50,778 nt of DNA. Origin: Alphaproteobacteria bacterium (lineage in GTDB: Bacteria; Pseudomonadota; Alphaproteobacteria; Ferrovibrionales; Ferrovibrionaceae). Below, piece by piece: positions 35,969 to 46,186 of this stretch. The number at the start of each line of letters is the position of its first letter. Position 1 is the stretch's first letter. A program made the position numbers and the translations under genes. The notes beneath the pieces were generated by a model. That model saw nothing but the letters and a program-made list of their open reading frames with translations. It ran no database searches and was not told the DNA's origin. The DNA is taken from contig JAHCJR010000014.1 in the NCBI GenBank assembly GCA_026126165.1, forward strand, positions 1-50,778, written 5' to 3'.

Positions 35969-36883
35969 TCAGACCTTCTCGACTTCCGGCTTGCCGAGCA
36001 GTCCGGTCGGCAGGAAGATCAGCACGACCACCAGGATGCCGAATACTGCCACATCCTTGTATTCGATCGAGAAATAGGCGGACCAGAAAGCCTCGATGAG
36101 GCCGATCAGCATGCCGCCAAGCATGGCGCCGGGCAGCGAACCGATGCCGCCCAGCACCGCCGCAGTGAATGCCTTGAGGCCGGCCAGAAAGCCGATGAAG
36201 AAGTCAATGACGCCGTAATACATCGTCACCATCACGCCGGCAACCGCAGCCAGCGCCGCACCCATGACGAAGGTGAGCGAGATCGTTCGGTCGACATTGA
36301 CGCCGAGCAGGGATGCCATGGTCCGGTCCTGCTCGCAGGCCCGCTGCGAGCGCCCGAGCGCCGTCCGGGCGATGATCAGCGAGAAGACCGCCATCAGGGC
36401 GATGGTCAGCACGATGATGATGATCTGGAGATAACTGATATTGACCTGGAAGCCGTTCGCTTCCATGAGCGGGATATTGCCGCGGGTCACCGGCTGCATC
36501 GGCTTGATCCTGGCGCCCTGGATGATCTGCACGTAGTTCTGCAAAGCGATCGACATGCCGATGGCGGAAATGAGCGGCGCCAGGCGGAACGAACCGCGCA
36601 GCGGCCGGTAGGCGATGCGTTCTACCGCCCAGCCATGCACGGCCGTGAAGAACATGGACACGATGAGCACGAGAAGTATGGCGAGCGGCACCCAGGTGAT
36701 GCCTACGGCGCCGAGCAGCGAGAAGGTGATGATGCCGATGAAGGCACCGATCATGTAGATCTCGCCGTGCGCGAAATTGATCATGCCGACGATGCCGTAC
36801 ACCATCGTATAGCCGATGGCGATCAGCCCGTAGATGCTGCCGAGCGTGAGCCCGTTGATGAGCTGCTGGGTGAAATACTCCAT
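35969..36883 (-). CDS. livH: ABC transporter permease LivH
   Basis: This 304-residue polytopic protein opens with FTQQLINGLTLGSIYGLIAIGYTMVYGI and contains MINFAHGEIYMIGAF, RAACEQDRTMASLLGVN-like (RACEQDRTMASLLGVN) and FTAAVLGGIGSLPGAM, all typical of LivH. It is the first gene of the leftward order livH-livM-livG-livF-DUF6867-binding protein. The 157 bases upstream separate it from DUF6898 and should carry the promoter. Confidence 0.95.
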   Translation of the reverse strand: MEYFTQQLINGLTLGSIYGLIAIGYTMVYGIVGMINFAHGEIYMIGAFIGIITFSLLGAVGITWVPLAILLVLIVSMFFTAVHGWAVERIAYRPLRGSFRLAPLISAIGMSIALQNYVQIIQGARIKPMQPVTRGNIPLMEANGFQVNISYLQIIIIVLTIALMAVFSLIIARTALGRSQRACEQDRTMASLLGVNVDRTISLTFVMGAALAAVAGVMVTMYYGVIDFFIGFLAGLKAFTAAVLGGIGSLPGAMLGGMLIGLIEAFWSAYFSIEYKDVAVFGILVVVLIFLPTGLLGKPEVEKV

Positions 36884-37040
36884 GCGTCAGGCCGTCCAGG
36901 ATCCTTCCAGTCCCTGTCGACTGGCCGGGCACCTGCGTCCGGTCCGCGTTCGGACCCGCCGGCACCTGACGACGGCCAGCCTCCCTGTCGTTTTCATTGG
37001 CCGGAGAATAGGCTGGCGCTTCGTGCCGCCGCAAGCGCAT

Positions 37041-37259
37041 TCATTCCGAACCGGCCTTGCGGCCCTCCCCCGTCCGGCCGGCCGACGACTTTTTCCGGCG
37101 CACATATTCGAGCTTGCGGATGGCGAGCCGCTTCAGCGCTTCCTCGCCGGCACCGGCCGGCCCGACAAGGGTCACTTCGAGCCCGCTTTCGGCATCGAGG
37201 GCCGCGACACGCAGGCTGGAACCGATTTGCCGGAACTCGAAGAGGATTTCGCGCGTCAT
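37041..37259 (-). CDS. DUF6898-like small protein (72 aa)
   Basis: This 72-residue protein reads MTREILFEFRQIGSSLRVAA then LDAESGLEVTLVGPAGAGEE and ALKRLAIRKLEYV, which fits the short alphaproteobacterial family I know as DUF6898. The tail is Lys/Arg/Gly-rich. Function is unknown. The start at 37259 matches the family; the frame is open upstream as an antisense shadow of ridA. It is divergent from ridA (78 bases apart). Confidence 0.75.
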   Translation of the reverse strand: MTREILFEFRQIGSSLRVAALDAESGLEVTLVGPAGAGEEALKRLAIRKLEYVRRKKSSAGRTGEGRKAGSE

Positions 37260-37337
37260 CGTGTTGTCCGCCGCCCGGTTTCGATCTACAAGACGCAAGT
37301 CGAACTGCAGTGTTACTGAGAAGACCGGAGGCGACAA

Positions 37338-37730
37338 ATGCAATTCCTCAATCCCGACGCCTGGGCGCCGCCCAAGGGCTATTCCAACGGCGTCCTCGCC
37401 GAGGGACGGCAGGTCTTCGTCGCCGGGCAGATCGGATGGAATGCCGCCGGGGAATTCGAGAGCGACGCCCTGGGCGCCCAGGCCGCGCAGGCCCTCGCCA
37501 ACACCATCGAAGTGCTCAGGCTGGCCGGTGCCGGACCGGAACATATCGTGCGCATGACCTGGTACGTGACGGACAAGAAGGAGTATCTGGCGGCCCGGGC
37601 CGAGATCGGAGCCGCCTACCGGCGGCATATCGGCCGGCATTTCCCTGCCATGACCCTGGTCCAGGTTTCGGCGCTGCTGGAGGACCGCGCCAAGGTCGAG
37701 ATCGAGACCACAGCGGTTATCCCCTCCTGA
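37338..37730 (+). CDS. RidA-family protein
   Basis: This 130-residue protein belongs to the RidA/YjgF family, whose archetype hydrolyses reactive enamine/imine intermediates. Features: [54 protein letters not shown], and [22 protein letters not shown]. The invariant Arg of RidA proper (usually in a SRVxV-like position) is not present here, so it may be a non-deaminase subgroup. GAGGCGAC precedes the ATG. Confidence 0.88.
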   Translation: MQFLNPDAWAPPKGYSNGVLAEGRQVFVAGQIGWNAAGEFESDALGAQAAQALANTIEVLRLAGAGPEHIVRMTWYVTDKKEYLAARAEIGAAYRRHIGRHFPAMTLVQVSALLEDRAKVEIETTAVIPS

Positions 37731-37842
37731 CAAGCCGGGCCCGGACCGGACGCCGTCGCGTTCGGACCGGGTCGTCGATTGCCCCCTTTATTCCCGGGGA
37801 CTTGCCAACTATCCTGCCAAGCTGGACTTAAGGAGTTTCACA

Positions 37843-39060
37843 ATGAGTGCGAGCCCCGCCCCCGCCAGCAGGACGAAGCACGCCGAACGTGCCTCGTTCG
37901 CGTGGGACGATCCCTTCCTCCTCGACGACCAGCTTACCGAGGACGAACGGATGATCCGGGACTCCGCCCGGGACTATTGCCAGAACCAGCTCCTGCCGCG
38001 GGTACGCGAGGCCCATCGCCACGAGACGGTCGACCGTTCGGTCTTCCGCGAGATGGGCGGGCTTGGCTTGCTGGGCTCCACCATCCAGGGCTATGGCTGC
38101 GCCGGGGTGAACTATGTGTCCTACGGCCTGATCGCCCGCGAGGTAGAACGGGTGGACAGCGGCTACCGCTCAATGATGAGCGTGCAGTCGAGCCTGGTCA
38201 TGCACCCGATCAATGCCTATGGCACCGAAGAGCAGCGCCAGAAATATCTGCCGAAGCTCGCCACCGGCGAATGGGTCGGCTGCTTCGGCCTGACAGAACC
38301 CGATCATGGATCCGATCCCGGCGGCATGAAGACCCGCGCGCGCAAGGCGCCCGGCGGCTACGTCCTTTCCGGCGCCAAGATGTGGATCACCAATTCGCCC
38401 ATCGCCGACGTCTTCGTGGTCTGGGCCAAGACCGACGACGGCGTGATCCGCGGCTTCGTGCTCGAGAAGGGCATGAAGGGGCTCTCGGCGCCGAAGATCG
38501 AGGGCAAGTTCAGCCTGCGCGCTTCGGTCACCGGCGAGATCGTCATGGACGATGTCGAGGTGCCGGAAGAGAACCTGCTGCCCAATGTCAGCGGCCTGAA
38601 GGGGCCCTTCGGCTGCCTGAACAGCGCCCGCTACGGCATCGCCTGGGGTTCGATGGGCGCCGCCGAGTTCTGCTTCGACGCGGCGCGCCGCTATACGATG
38701 GAGCGCAAGCAGTTCGGCCGGCCGCTCGCCGCCAACCAGATCGTCCAGCTCAAACTCGCGAACATGCAGACGGAGATTGCGCTTGGCCTGCAGGCCTGCC
38801 TTCGCGTCGGCCGGTTGCGCGACCAGGATCGCGCCGCGCCCGAGATGATTTCCCTCATCAAGCGCAACAATTGCGGCAAAGCCCTCGAAATCGCCCGCGT
38901 CGCCCGGGACATGCATGGCGGCAACGGGATCTCGGACGAATATCACGTGATCCGCCATGTCATGAATCTCGAAGCAGTCAACACCTACGAGGGCACGCAC
39001 GATGTCCACGCCCTTATCCTCGGACGAGCCATCACAGGCATCCAGGCGTTCACCGCCTGA
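37843..39060 (+). CDS. gcdH: Glutaryl-CoA dehydrogenase
   Basis: This 405-residue FAD enzyme oxidises and decarboxylates glutaryl-CoA to crotonyl-CoA in lysine and tryptophan breakdown. It carries the subgroup hallmark [20 protein letters not shown], then [20 protein letters not shown], and the acyl-CoA dehydrogenase blocks [13 protein letters not shown] and [18 protein letters not shown]. The catalytic base is Glu383 in [24 protein letters not shown] seven bases before the ATG. Followed at 40 bases by pmtA. Confidence 0.95.
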   Translation: MSASPAPASRTKHAERASFAWDDPFLLDDQLTEDERMIRDSARDYCQNQLLPRVREAHRHETVDRSVFREMGGLGLLGSTIQGYGCAGVNYVSYGLIAREVERVDSGYRSMMSVQSSLVMHPINAYGTEEQRQKYLPKLATGEWVGCFGLTEPDHGSDPGGMKTRARKAPGGYVLSGAKMWITNSPIADVFVVWAKTDDGVIRGFVLEKGMKGLSAPKIEGKFSLRASVTGEIVMDDVEVPEENLLPNVSGLKGPFGCLNSARYGIAWGSMGAAEFCFDAARRYTMERKQFGRPLAANQIVQLKLANMQTEIALGLQACLRVGRLRDQDRAAPEMISLIKRNNCGKALEIARVARDMHGGNGISDEYHVIRHVMNLEAVNTYEGTHDVHALILGRAITGIQAFTA

Positions 39061-39100
39061 GGCGCTTGCTGTCGGGTCCATCAGCAGAAAGGCACGGTCG

Positions 39101-39772
39101 ATGGACCTGCAAGCGGTCAAGGACGCCTATCGCCGTCATGCGCCTTACTACGACGCCATCTTCGGCGTGCTGCTCAGCCCGGGACGGCAGCGCACGGTCA
39201 AGCTGGCGAACCGTATCGCGCATGGCCGGGTCCTCGAGATCGGGGTCGGCACCGGACTTTCGCTGCCGCAGTATCGGCCCGACCTGAAGATCACCGGCAT
39301 CGACATCTCGCGCGACATGCTCGACATCGCCCGCCGCCGCGTGAACGAACTCGGCCTTTCCAATGTCGAGGACCTGCTCGAGATGGATGCCGAGAATCTG
39401 AGCTTTCCCGACAATTCCTTCGACACCGTCTGCGCCATGTACGTGGCCTCCGTGGTGCCCCATCCCGAACGGCTGATGCGCGAGATGCAGCGCGTCTGCA
39501 AGCCGGACGGACTGATCCTGATCGTCAACCATTTCGCCGCGCCGCGCGGCAGCCTCAAGGGAGACATCGCCCGGCGTCTGGCCAGGCTCTCGCACAAACT
39601 GGGTTGGCATCCCGATTTCGAACTCGGCCCTTTCCTCGCCCATGGCACGCTCGAGGTGCAGGGCATCGACAAGGCGCCGCCCATCGGCCTGTTCTCCATC
39701 CTGCGCTGCCGCAACGCCAAGCCGCTGGTGAATGGCGCCGGCATCCATGCCGAGGCGACCGCCGCCAAGTAG
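39101..39772 (+). CDS. PmtA-like phosphatidylethanolamine N-methyltransferase
   Basis: This 223-residue class I SAM-dependent methyltransferase has motif I EIGVGTG (46-52), the acidic ribose-binding strand ITGIDIS, and LLEMDAENLSFPDNSFDTV. CAMYVASVVPHPERLMREMQRV, VNHFAAPRG and SHKLGWHPDFEL are typical of the Rhodobacter-type PmtA that converts phosphatidylethanolamine towards phosphatidylcholine. The start at 39101 has AAAGG upstream; the open frame extends into the end of gcdH but lacks homology there. Confidence 0.8.
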   Translation: MDLQAVKDAYRRHAPYYDAIFGVLLSPGRQRTVKLANRIAHGRVLEIGVGTGLSLPQYRPDLKITGIDISRDMLDIARRRVNELGLSNVEDLLEMDAENLSFPDNSFDTVCAMYVASVVPHPERLMREMQRVCKPDGLILIVNHFAAPRGSLKGDIARRLARLSHKLGWHPDFELGPFLAHGTLEVQGIDKAPPIGLFSILRCRNAKPLVNGAGIHAEATAAK

Positions 39773-39882
39773 CACCGGCTCGCCACCCCGCCGGCTGGCA
39801 ACCCGCGTACTGGCGATCAAACTTCCGTGTGCGCCGCGCATTTCCTTTGCCGTCGCCACGAGGGATCGTCCAGCCTCGCGCC

Positions 39883-41016
39883 ATGCAGCGAGGGACGCGC
39901 GCGCTCACTTCCGCCGAACGCCTGGACTGGCTCCGGCTGATCCGCTCGGAGAATGTCGGGCCGATCACCTTCCATGAATTGCTGCGCCGCTTCGGCAGCG
40001 CGGCGGCGGCGCTCGAGGCGCTGCCGGAACTGGCCCGCCGCGGCGGGCGCCGCGCGGGCATCCGCATCGCCACCCGCGCCGAGGCGGAGCGCGAACTGGC
40101 GGCACTGGCAAGGCTCGGCGCGCGCCTGATCGGCGTCTGCGAGCCGGACTATCCCCCGCTCCTCGCCCAGATCGACGATGCCCCGCCGCTGCTTGGCGCG
40201 CAGGGTCACTCCGCCCTGGCGGCACGGCCGGTGGTGGCCATGGTCGGGGCTCGCAATGCCTCGGCGGCTGGCGTCCGCCTGGCGCGGGAGATGGCGGCGC
40301 GGCTCGGCGCCGCCGGCATCGCCGTGGCGTCCGGCCTCGCCCGCGGGATCGACACGGCGGCGCACCGCGGCGCTCTCGCCACCGGCACCATCGCCGCCGT
40401 GGCGGGCGGCATCGACGTCTTCTATCCGCCGGAGAACCGTGACTTGCAGCAGGCAATCGCCGAACAGGGCCTGCTGCTGGCCGAGTTGCCGCCCGGCACG
40501 GAACCGCTGGCACGGCACTTTCCACGGCGCAACCGCCTGGTCTCCGGCATGGCCCGCGCCGTAGTGGTGGTGGAGGCGGCACTGAAGTCCGGCTCGCTCA
40601 TCACCGCCCGGCTTGCCGCCGAGCAGGGCCGCGAAGTGATGGCGGTTCCGGGGTCCCCGCTCGATCCGCGGGCACGCGGCGGTAACGACCTGATCCGCAC
40701 CGGTGCCGCCCTGGTGGAGAGTGCCGAGGATGTGCTGGCGCTCCTCGCCGGGCTGCCGGATCTGGCCGAACCTCCGGGCCGCGATCCGGCTCCGCCGCCA
40801 CAGCCGCCGGGCGAGGCCGAACTGGCCGACGGACGCGCGCGCATCCTCGCTGCCCTGTCGCCGGTGCCCGTCGAGGTCGACGAGCTGGCGCGCCAGTGCG
40901 CCCTTTCGCCCGGTGTCCTTCAGACGGTGCTGATCGAGCTGGAACTGGCCGGGAGGCTCGAGCGTCAGCCGGGCGGCCGGGTGGCGATTCGAACCGAGGA
41001 ACCGCCCCGGACCTGA
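39883..41016 (+). CDS. dprA: DNA-processing protein DprA
   Basis: This 377-residue protein loads RecA onto incoming single-stranded DNA during transformation. The N-terminal helical region (SAERLDWLRLIRSENVGPIT) precedes the Rossmann core: VGARNASAAGVRLAREMA, VASGLARGIDTAAHRGAL, FYPPENRDLQQAI, PRRNRLVSGMARAVVVVEA, SGSLITARLAAEQGREVMAVPG, GNDLIRTGAALV. After a Pro-rich linker a winged-helix domain follows (about 315-370). Upstream of topA by 121 bases. Confidence 0.95.
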   Translation: MQRGTRALTSAERLDWLRLIRSENVGPITFHELLRRFGSAAAALEALPELARRGGRRAGIRIATRAEAERELAALARLGARLIGVCEPDYPPLLAQIDDAPPLLGAQGHSALAARPVVAMVGARNASAAGVRLAREMAARLGAAGIAVASGLARGIDTAAHRGALATGTIAAVAGGIDVFYPPENRDLQQAIAEQGLLLAELPPGTEPLARHFPRRNRLVSGMARAVVVVEAALKSGSLITARLAAEQGREVMAVPGSPLDPRARGGNDLIRTGAALVESAEDVLALLAGLPDLAEPPGRDPAPPPQPPGEAELADGRARILAALSPVPVEVDELARQCALSPGVLQTVLIELELAGRLERQPGGRVAIRTEEPPRT

Positions 41017-41137
41017 TCGGCGCGGCAAGGAATGAAGGCCCAGACCGGGCCGCGGTCGCACCTGCCGGATTTGACAGTGCGGACGTCTTTCATCATGTTG
41101 CTGCGCTCTTGCGGTCCCATTGAAGGCGTTTCGAACG

Positions 41138-43897
41138 ATGCATGTCGTCGTCGTGGAATCCCCCGCTAAGGCCAAGACAATAAAGAAATATCTTGGTCCG
41201 GGGTACGAGGTATTGGCGTCCTTTGGCCATGTTCGCGACCTGCCGCCGAAAGACGGTTCGGTGCGGCCGGACGAGGATTTCGCCATGACCTACGAGGTCG
41301 ACTCGAAGTCCGCGAAGCGCCTCTCCGACATCGCCAAGGCCGTCAAGGGCGCTGAGAATCTTTTCCTCGCAACCGACCCGGACCGGGAAGGCGAGGCGAT
41401 TTCCTGGCACGTCCTGCAGGTGCTCCAGGAGAAGAAGGCCGTCAAGGGCGTACCGGTCAGGCGCGTGGTCTTCAACGAGATCACCAGGAGCGCGGTGCTG
41501 GACGCGATGAAGCATCCGCGCGATCTCGACATGGACCTGATCAACGCGCAGCAGGCGCGGCGCGCGCTCGACTATCTGGTGGGCTTCACCCTCTCGCCTG
41601 TGCTGTGGCGCAAGCTGCCTGGCGCCCGTTCGGCCGGCCGCGTGCAGTCGGTGGCGCTGCGCCTGATCTGCGAGCGGGAGATGGAGATCGAAGCCTTTCG
41701 GGCGCAGGAATACTGGAGCATCGAGGTCGACTGCCTGACCGAGGCGCGGGAGCCTTTCGCCGCCCGTCTGGTCCAGCTCGACGGGCGCAAGCTGGAGAAG
41801 TTCGACCTCGCCGAGCAGGGCAGCGCGGAGGCTGCCGCCGGCCGCATCCGCGCCGCCCGGTTCCGCGTCGCCGAGGTGCAGACCAAGCCGGCGCGGCGCT
41901 TCCCCTTCCCGCCCTTCACCACTTCGACCCTGCAGCAGGAAGCCTCGCGCAAGCTCGGCCTTTCCGCGAAGCTCACCATGCAGATCGCCCAGCGTCTCTA
42001 TGAAGGTGTCGATCTCGGCGGCGAGACCGTCGGGCTGATCACCTACATGCGGACCGATGGCCTGCAGATGGCCGGCGAAGCGGTCGCGGCAATCCGTTCG
42101 GTCATCGCCGAGGATCATGGCGCGAACTATCTCCCCGACGCCCCGCGCATCTACAAGAGCAAGCAGAAGAACGCTCAGGAGGCGCACGAGGCGATCCGGC
42201 CGACCGACGTCCGGCGCCGGCCCGAGGATCTTGCGCGCTATCTCGATCCCACCCAGCTCCGGCTCTACGAACTGATCTGGAAGCGCGCCGTCGCCTGCCA
42301 GATGGAGGCGGCAAGGCTGGAGCGGACCAGCGTCGAGATCGTGTCGGAGGCCGGCGATATCGCCCTGCGCGCCTCGGGTAGCGTGCTGCTGTTCCCCGGC
42401 TTTCTCAGGCTCTACGAGGAGGGCCGCGACGACCAGCCCATGGCCGGCGACGACGAGGATGCCCGCCGCCTGCCGCGCATGGCGGCAGGCCAGGGCGTCG
42501 GCATCGAGCGGGTCCGGCCGGAGCAGCATTTCACCGAGCCGCCCCCGCGCTATTCCGAGGCGAGCCTGGTCAAGCGGCTGGAAGAACTGGGCATCGGCCG
42601 GCCCTCGACCTACGCCACCATACTCTCGGTCCTGCAGGACCGTGGCTATGTGCGCCTGGAGAACAAGCGTTTCACGCCGGAGGATAGCGGCCGCCTGGTG
42701 ACGGCGTTCCTGACCCTCTATTTCGAGCGCTTCTTCGCCTACGATTTCACCGCCGGCCTGGAGGAGCAGCTCGACGAGATCACCGAGCGGCGCGCCGACT
42801 GGAAACAGGTTCTGCGCGAATTCTGGCTGCGCTTCACCCGGCTCGACGATCATGCAGACCTGTCGCGGCCGGACCTGCCGCCGGTCAAGGAAGCGATCGG
42901 CGAGCTGGACCGGCTGATCGGCCAGCGCGGCGCCGTCGTGGCGGCGATCGACGAGGCGCTTGGGCCGCATTTCTTTCCCGCCCGCGAGGATGGCAAGGAC
43001 CCGCGTGCCTGCCCATCCTGCGCACACGGCAGGCTCGGCATCAAGCTCGGCAAGTCCGGCGCGTTCATCGGCTGCTCGAACTATCCCGACTGCCGCCACA
43101 CGCGGCCGCTCGGCGTGGCCGGCGAAGGCGACGGCGCCACGGTGACGCTGGATGGGCCGCGGCTGCTCGGCCACGACCCGGAGAGCGGCTTGCCCGTCAC
43201 CCTGCGCGGCGGCCGCTTCGGACTCTATGTCCAGCTTGGCGACGAAGCGGAAGATGGCGGCAAGCCGAAACGCGCCTCGCTGCCCAAGGACATGCCAGCG
43301 GATGCCGTCACGCTCGAACAGGCGCTGCGCCTGCTCGCCCTGCCCCGCACGGTCGGCATCCATCCTGAGTCCGGCAAGGAAATCATTGCCGGCAGAGGGC
43401 CTTACGGGGCATATCTCAAGTATGACGGCAGGTACACGCGCCTCGCTTCCGCCGAAGAGGCGATCGAGATCGGCCTGAACCGCGCGGTGACGCTGATCGC
43501 CGAGGCGGCGGCCAAGGGACCGGCCCGGCGACGCGGCCCGGAGCCGCTGCGCGAACTGGGCGCCCATCCCGATGACGGGCAGCCGGTGCGGCTGATGTCC
43601 GGACGCTACGGCCCCTATGTCACGCATGATGGCGTCAATGCCACCTTGCCACGCGACATCGTGCCCGAGAACCTCGACATGACGACCGCCCTCGCCCTGC
43701 TCGGCGAGCGCCGGGCCAAGGGGCCGGTAAAGAAGAAGGCGGGGGGCAGGACCGCGAAAGCCTCCCGGGCCACGGCGAAGGCGCCGGCCGCGAAGGAACC
43801 GGCTGCCAAGGCGACGAAGGCAAAGACGAAAGCAAAGAAGAAGCCGGCCAAAGGCCGCAAGCGGGCCGGCAAGCCGGTGGATGACGTCGCCGCGTGA
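41138..43897 (+). CDS. topA: DNA topoisomerase I
   Basis: This 919-residue type IA topoisomerase relaxes negative supercoils. TOPRIM motifs: VVESPAKAKTI and ATDPDREGEAISWH (acidic triad at 80, 82 and 84). The catalytic tyrosine is Tyr303 (ITYMRTDG). One four-Cys zinc ribbon (CPSCAHGRLG ... GCSNYPDC) precedes repeated C-terminal beta modules (RGGRFGLYVQLG, GRGPYGAYLKYDG, SGRYGPYVTHDG). The tail is a Lys/Ala-rich basic extension. ATG at 41138 aligns with the family; its stop overlaps the rnr start (GTGA). Confidence 0.97.
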   Translation: MHVVVVESPAKAKTIKKYLGPGYEVLASFGHVRDLPPKDGSVRPDEDFAMTYEVDSKSAKRLSDIAKAVKGAENLFLATDPDREGEAISWHVLQVLQEKKAVKGVPVRRVVFNEITRSAVLDAMKHPRDLDMDLINAQQARRALDYLVGFTLSPVLWRKLPGARSAGRVQSVALRLICEREMEIEAFRAQEYWSIEVDCLTEAREPFAARLVQLDGRKLEKFDLAEQGSAEAAAGRIRAARFRVAEVQTKPARRFPFPPFTTSTLQQEASRKLGLSAKLTMQIAQRLYEGVDLGGETVGLITYMRTDGLQMAGEAVAAIRSVIAEDHGANYLPDAPRIYKSKQKNAQEAHEAIRPTDVRRRPEDLARYLDPTQLRLYELIWKRAVACQMEAARLERTSVEIVSEAGDIALRASGSVLLFPGFLRLYEEGRDDQPMAGDDEDARRLPRMAAGQGVGIERVRPEQHFTEPPPRYSEASLVKRLEELGIGRPSTYATILSVLQDRGYVRLENKRFTPEDSGRLVTAFLTLYFERFFAYDFTAGLEEQLDEITERRADWKQVLREFWLRFTRLDDHADLSRPDLPPVKEAIGELDRLIGQRGAVVAAIDEALGPHFFPAREDGKDPRACPSCAHGRLGIKLGKSGAFIGCSNYPDCRHTRPLGVAGEGDGATVTLDGPRLLGHDPESGLPVTLRGGRFGLYVQLGDEAEDGGKPKRASLPKDMPADAVTLEQALRLLALPRTVGIHPESGKEIIAGRGPYGAYLKYDGRYTRLASAEEAIEIGLNRAVTLIAEAAAKGPARRRGPEPLRELGAHPDDGQPVRLMSGRYGPYVTHDGVNATLPRDIVPENLDMTTALALLGERRAKGPVKKKAGGRTAKASRATAKAPAAKEPAAKATKAKTKAKKKPAKGRKRAGKPVDDVAA

Positions 43898-46155
43898 GCA
43901 AGGCCCCCGACGCCAGCAAGAAGAAGAAGAAGAAGAAGCAGCCGGCCTTCCCCAGCAAGGAGCAACTCCTCGACTTCGTGCGGGAGCAGAAGGGCAAGGT
44001 CGGCAAACGCGAAATCGCCCGCGCCTTCGGGCTGAAGGGACCGGACAAGATCCGGCTCAAGGCGATGCTGCGCGAACTCGCCGGCGCGGGCGAGGTGGAG
44101 CGCGGGCGCGGGCGTCGGCTCGTGCCCGGCGGCGAACTGCCTGAGGTCGTGCTTCTCGACATCGCCGATACCGATCTCGATGGCGAACTGGTGGCGCGGC
44201 CGGCCAACTGGCGTTCGGAGGATGCCCCGCCCCGCGTACTGATGGCGCCGGTCGGCCCGGGCCAGCCGGCGCTTGCGACCGGCGACCGGGTGCTGGCGCG
44301 TGTCGGGAAGATTCGCGACGGCCTCTATCAGGGCAAGCTCATTCGCCGCCTGCAGGCCGCACCCGAGCATATCGTCGGCGTATATCGCCATCTGGGGCGC
44401 GATGGCCGGATCGAGCCGGCGGACAAGCGCACGCGCGACGAACTGGTGGTGGACATTCCCCATTCCCAGGGCGCGCTTTCCGGCGAGGTCGTGCTGGCGG
44501 AAGCGCTGCCCGGCCGAACCCATGGCTTGCGCCGCGCGCGCATCCTCCAGCGCCTGGGACGCATCGGCGAGGCGCGCTCGCTCAGCCTGATGGCGGTGCA
44601 CCAGCACGGCATCCCGACCCGCTTTCCCGAAGAGGCACTGGCCGAGGCCGAGGCGGCCAAAGCAGTGCGGATCGGCAAGCGGGAGGACCTGCGCGCGCTG
44701 CCGCTGGTCACCATCGATCCCGAGGATGCGCGCGACCATGACGACGCGGTCTTCGCCGAGCCGGACACTTCGCCGCGCAACGAAGGCGGTTGGCATGTCG
44801 TCGTCGCCATCGCCGACGTTTCCTGGTACGTGCGCCCGGGCAGCGCGCTCGACCGCGAGGCGCGTCGGCGCGGCAATTCGGTCTATTTCCCCGACCGGGT
44901 CGTGCCGATGCTGCCGGAAAAGCTCTCCGCCGACCTCTGCTCGCTGGTCGCCGGCAAGTCGCGCGCCTGCATCGCGGTGCATATGTGGTTCGACCGCGAG
45001 GGGCGGAAGATCCGCCATCGCTTCGCCCGCGCCATGATGAAGTCGAAGGCATCGCTGGAATACGGCCAGGTGCAGCGCGCCATCGACGGGGCGCCCGACC
45101 GCGCCGCGGCGAGCCTGATGGAGGAGGTGATCGGGCCGCTCTACGGCGCCTACGAGGCGGTCTGCCGGGCGCGCGAGAAGCGCCAGCCGCTCGCCATCGA
45201 CCTGCCGGAGCGCAAGATCGTGCTCGGCGAGGATGGCTTCATCGAGGCGGTCAGGCCGCGCGAGCGCTTCGAATCGCACCGTCTGATCGAAGAGTTCATG
45301 ATCCTCGCCAATGTCTGCGCGGCGGAGACGCTGGAAGGCTTCCGCCAGCCCTGCATGTACCGGGTGCACGAGCCGCCGAGCCTCGACAAGCTCGAAGCCC
45401 TGCGCCAGTTTCTCGACACGCTGGGCCTGAAACTGGCGCGAGGCCAGAATCTCAAGCCGCAGCATTTCAACCAGATCCTTTCCCGTGCCGCGAGCACACC
45501 CCAGGCCCAGTTGGTCAACGAAGTCATCCTGCGCAGCCAGATGCAGGCGATCTACAGCCCGGACAATCTGGGACATTTCGGCCTCAATCTGGCCAGATAC
45601 GCGCATTTCACCTCGCCGATCCGCCGCTATGCCGATCTGCTCGTGCATCGGGCACTGGTGAGCGGCGGCGGCTTTGGAGAGGGCGGGCTTTCGGAATTCG
45701 ACCGCGCGCATTTCGAGGAAACCGCCGGGTTGATCTCGCAGGCGGAACGGCGCGCGATGGTGGCGGAACGCGATGCGCTCGACCGTTTCGCCGCCGCTTT
45801 CCTGGCCGAACGCATCGGCGCCACCTTCCGTGGCCGCGTCTCCGGCGTGACCCGCTTCGGCCTGTTCGTGAAACTGGACGAGACCGGCGCCGACGGGCTG
45901 GTGCCAGTCTCGAGCCTGCCCGGCGACTTCTACGTCCATGACGAGGGCCACCACGCCCTTGTCGGCCAGCGGACAGGTATTGTGCACCAGCTTGGCGATC
46001 AGGTAGAGGTTCGCCTGGTGGAGGCGGCGCCGGTCTCCGGCGGCCTGCGTTTCGAGCTGCTGCCCGGTCAGGGTCGCGCGGCGAGCCAGGAAGAACGCCG
46101 GCGCCTGCGCTCCGCCCCGAAACGGCCGCGCCGCCATGGCCGGCACGGCAGATAG
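43894..46155 (+). CDS. rnr: Ribonuclease R
   Basis: This 753-residue 3'-5' exoribonuclease degrades structured RNA. After a Lys-rich N-terminus (KKKKKKK) come a winged helix (LLDFVREQKGKVGKREIARAFG), a cold-shock-type domain, the RNB catalytic domain with DPEDARDHDDAVF (Asp ligands, near residue 275), RARRRGNSVYFPDRV-like DREARRRGNSVYFPD, FTSPIRRYADLLVHR, and a C-terminal S1 domain (FRGRVSGVTRFGLFVKLDET). It starts with GTG overlapping the topA stop, the usual topA-rnr coupling in this group. Confidence 0.96.
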   Translation: MSKAPDASKKKKKKKQPAFPSKEQLLDFVREQKGKVGKREIARAFGLKGPDKIRLKAMLRELAGAGEVERGRGRRLVPGGELPEVVLLDIADTDLDGELVARPANWRSEDAPPRVLMAPVGPGQPALATGDRVLARVGKIRDGLYQGKLIRRLQAAPEHIVGVYRHLGRDGRIEPADKRTRDELVVDIPHSQGALSGEVVLAEALPGRTHGLRRARILQRLGRIGEARSLSLMAVHQHGIPTRFPEEALAEAEAAKAVRIGKREDLRALPLVTIDPEDARDHDDAVFAEPDTSPRNEGGWHVVVAIADVSWYVRPGSALDREARRRGNSVYFPDRVVPMLPEKLSADLCSLVAGKSRACIAVHMWFDREGRKIRHRFARAMMKSKASLEYGQVQRAIDGAPDRAAASLMEEVIGPLYGAYEAVCRAREKRQPLAIDLPERKIVLGEDGFIEAVRPRERFESHRLIEEFMILANVCAAETLEGFRQPCMYRVHEPPSLDKLEALRQFLDTLGLKLARGQNLKPQHFNQILSRAASTPQAQLVNEVILRSQMQAIYSPDNLGHFGLNLARYAHFTSPIRRYADLLVHRALVSGGGFGEGGLSEFDRAHFEETAGLISQAERRAMVAERDALDRFAAAFLAERIGATFRGRVSGVTRFGLFVKLDETGADGLVPVSSLPGDFYVHDEGHHALVGQRTGIVHQLGDQVEVRLVEAAPVSGGLRFELLPGQGRAASQEERRRLRSAPKRPRRHGRHGR

Positions 46156-46186
46156 GACACGGCGCTTGCAAGGATCGAAAAACGCG

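Noticed and set aside
34703-37831. Open frame of over 1000 codons on the plus strand
   Set aside because: It spans livM, livH, the intergenic region and DUF6898 antisense and ridA in another frame; composition is His/Asp/Arg/Gly-rich with no domain.
41093-43627. Long open frame antisense to topA (844 codons)
   Set aside because: The plus strand encodes a complete topoisomerase I here; the antisense translation is low-complexity Arg/Gly/Ala/His-rich, typical of high-GC shadow frames.
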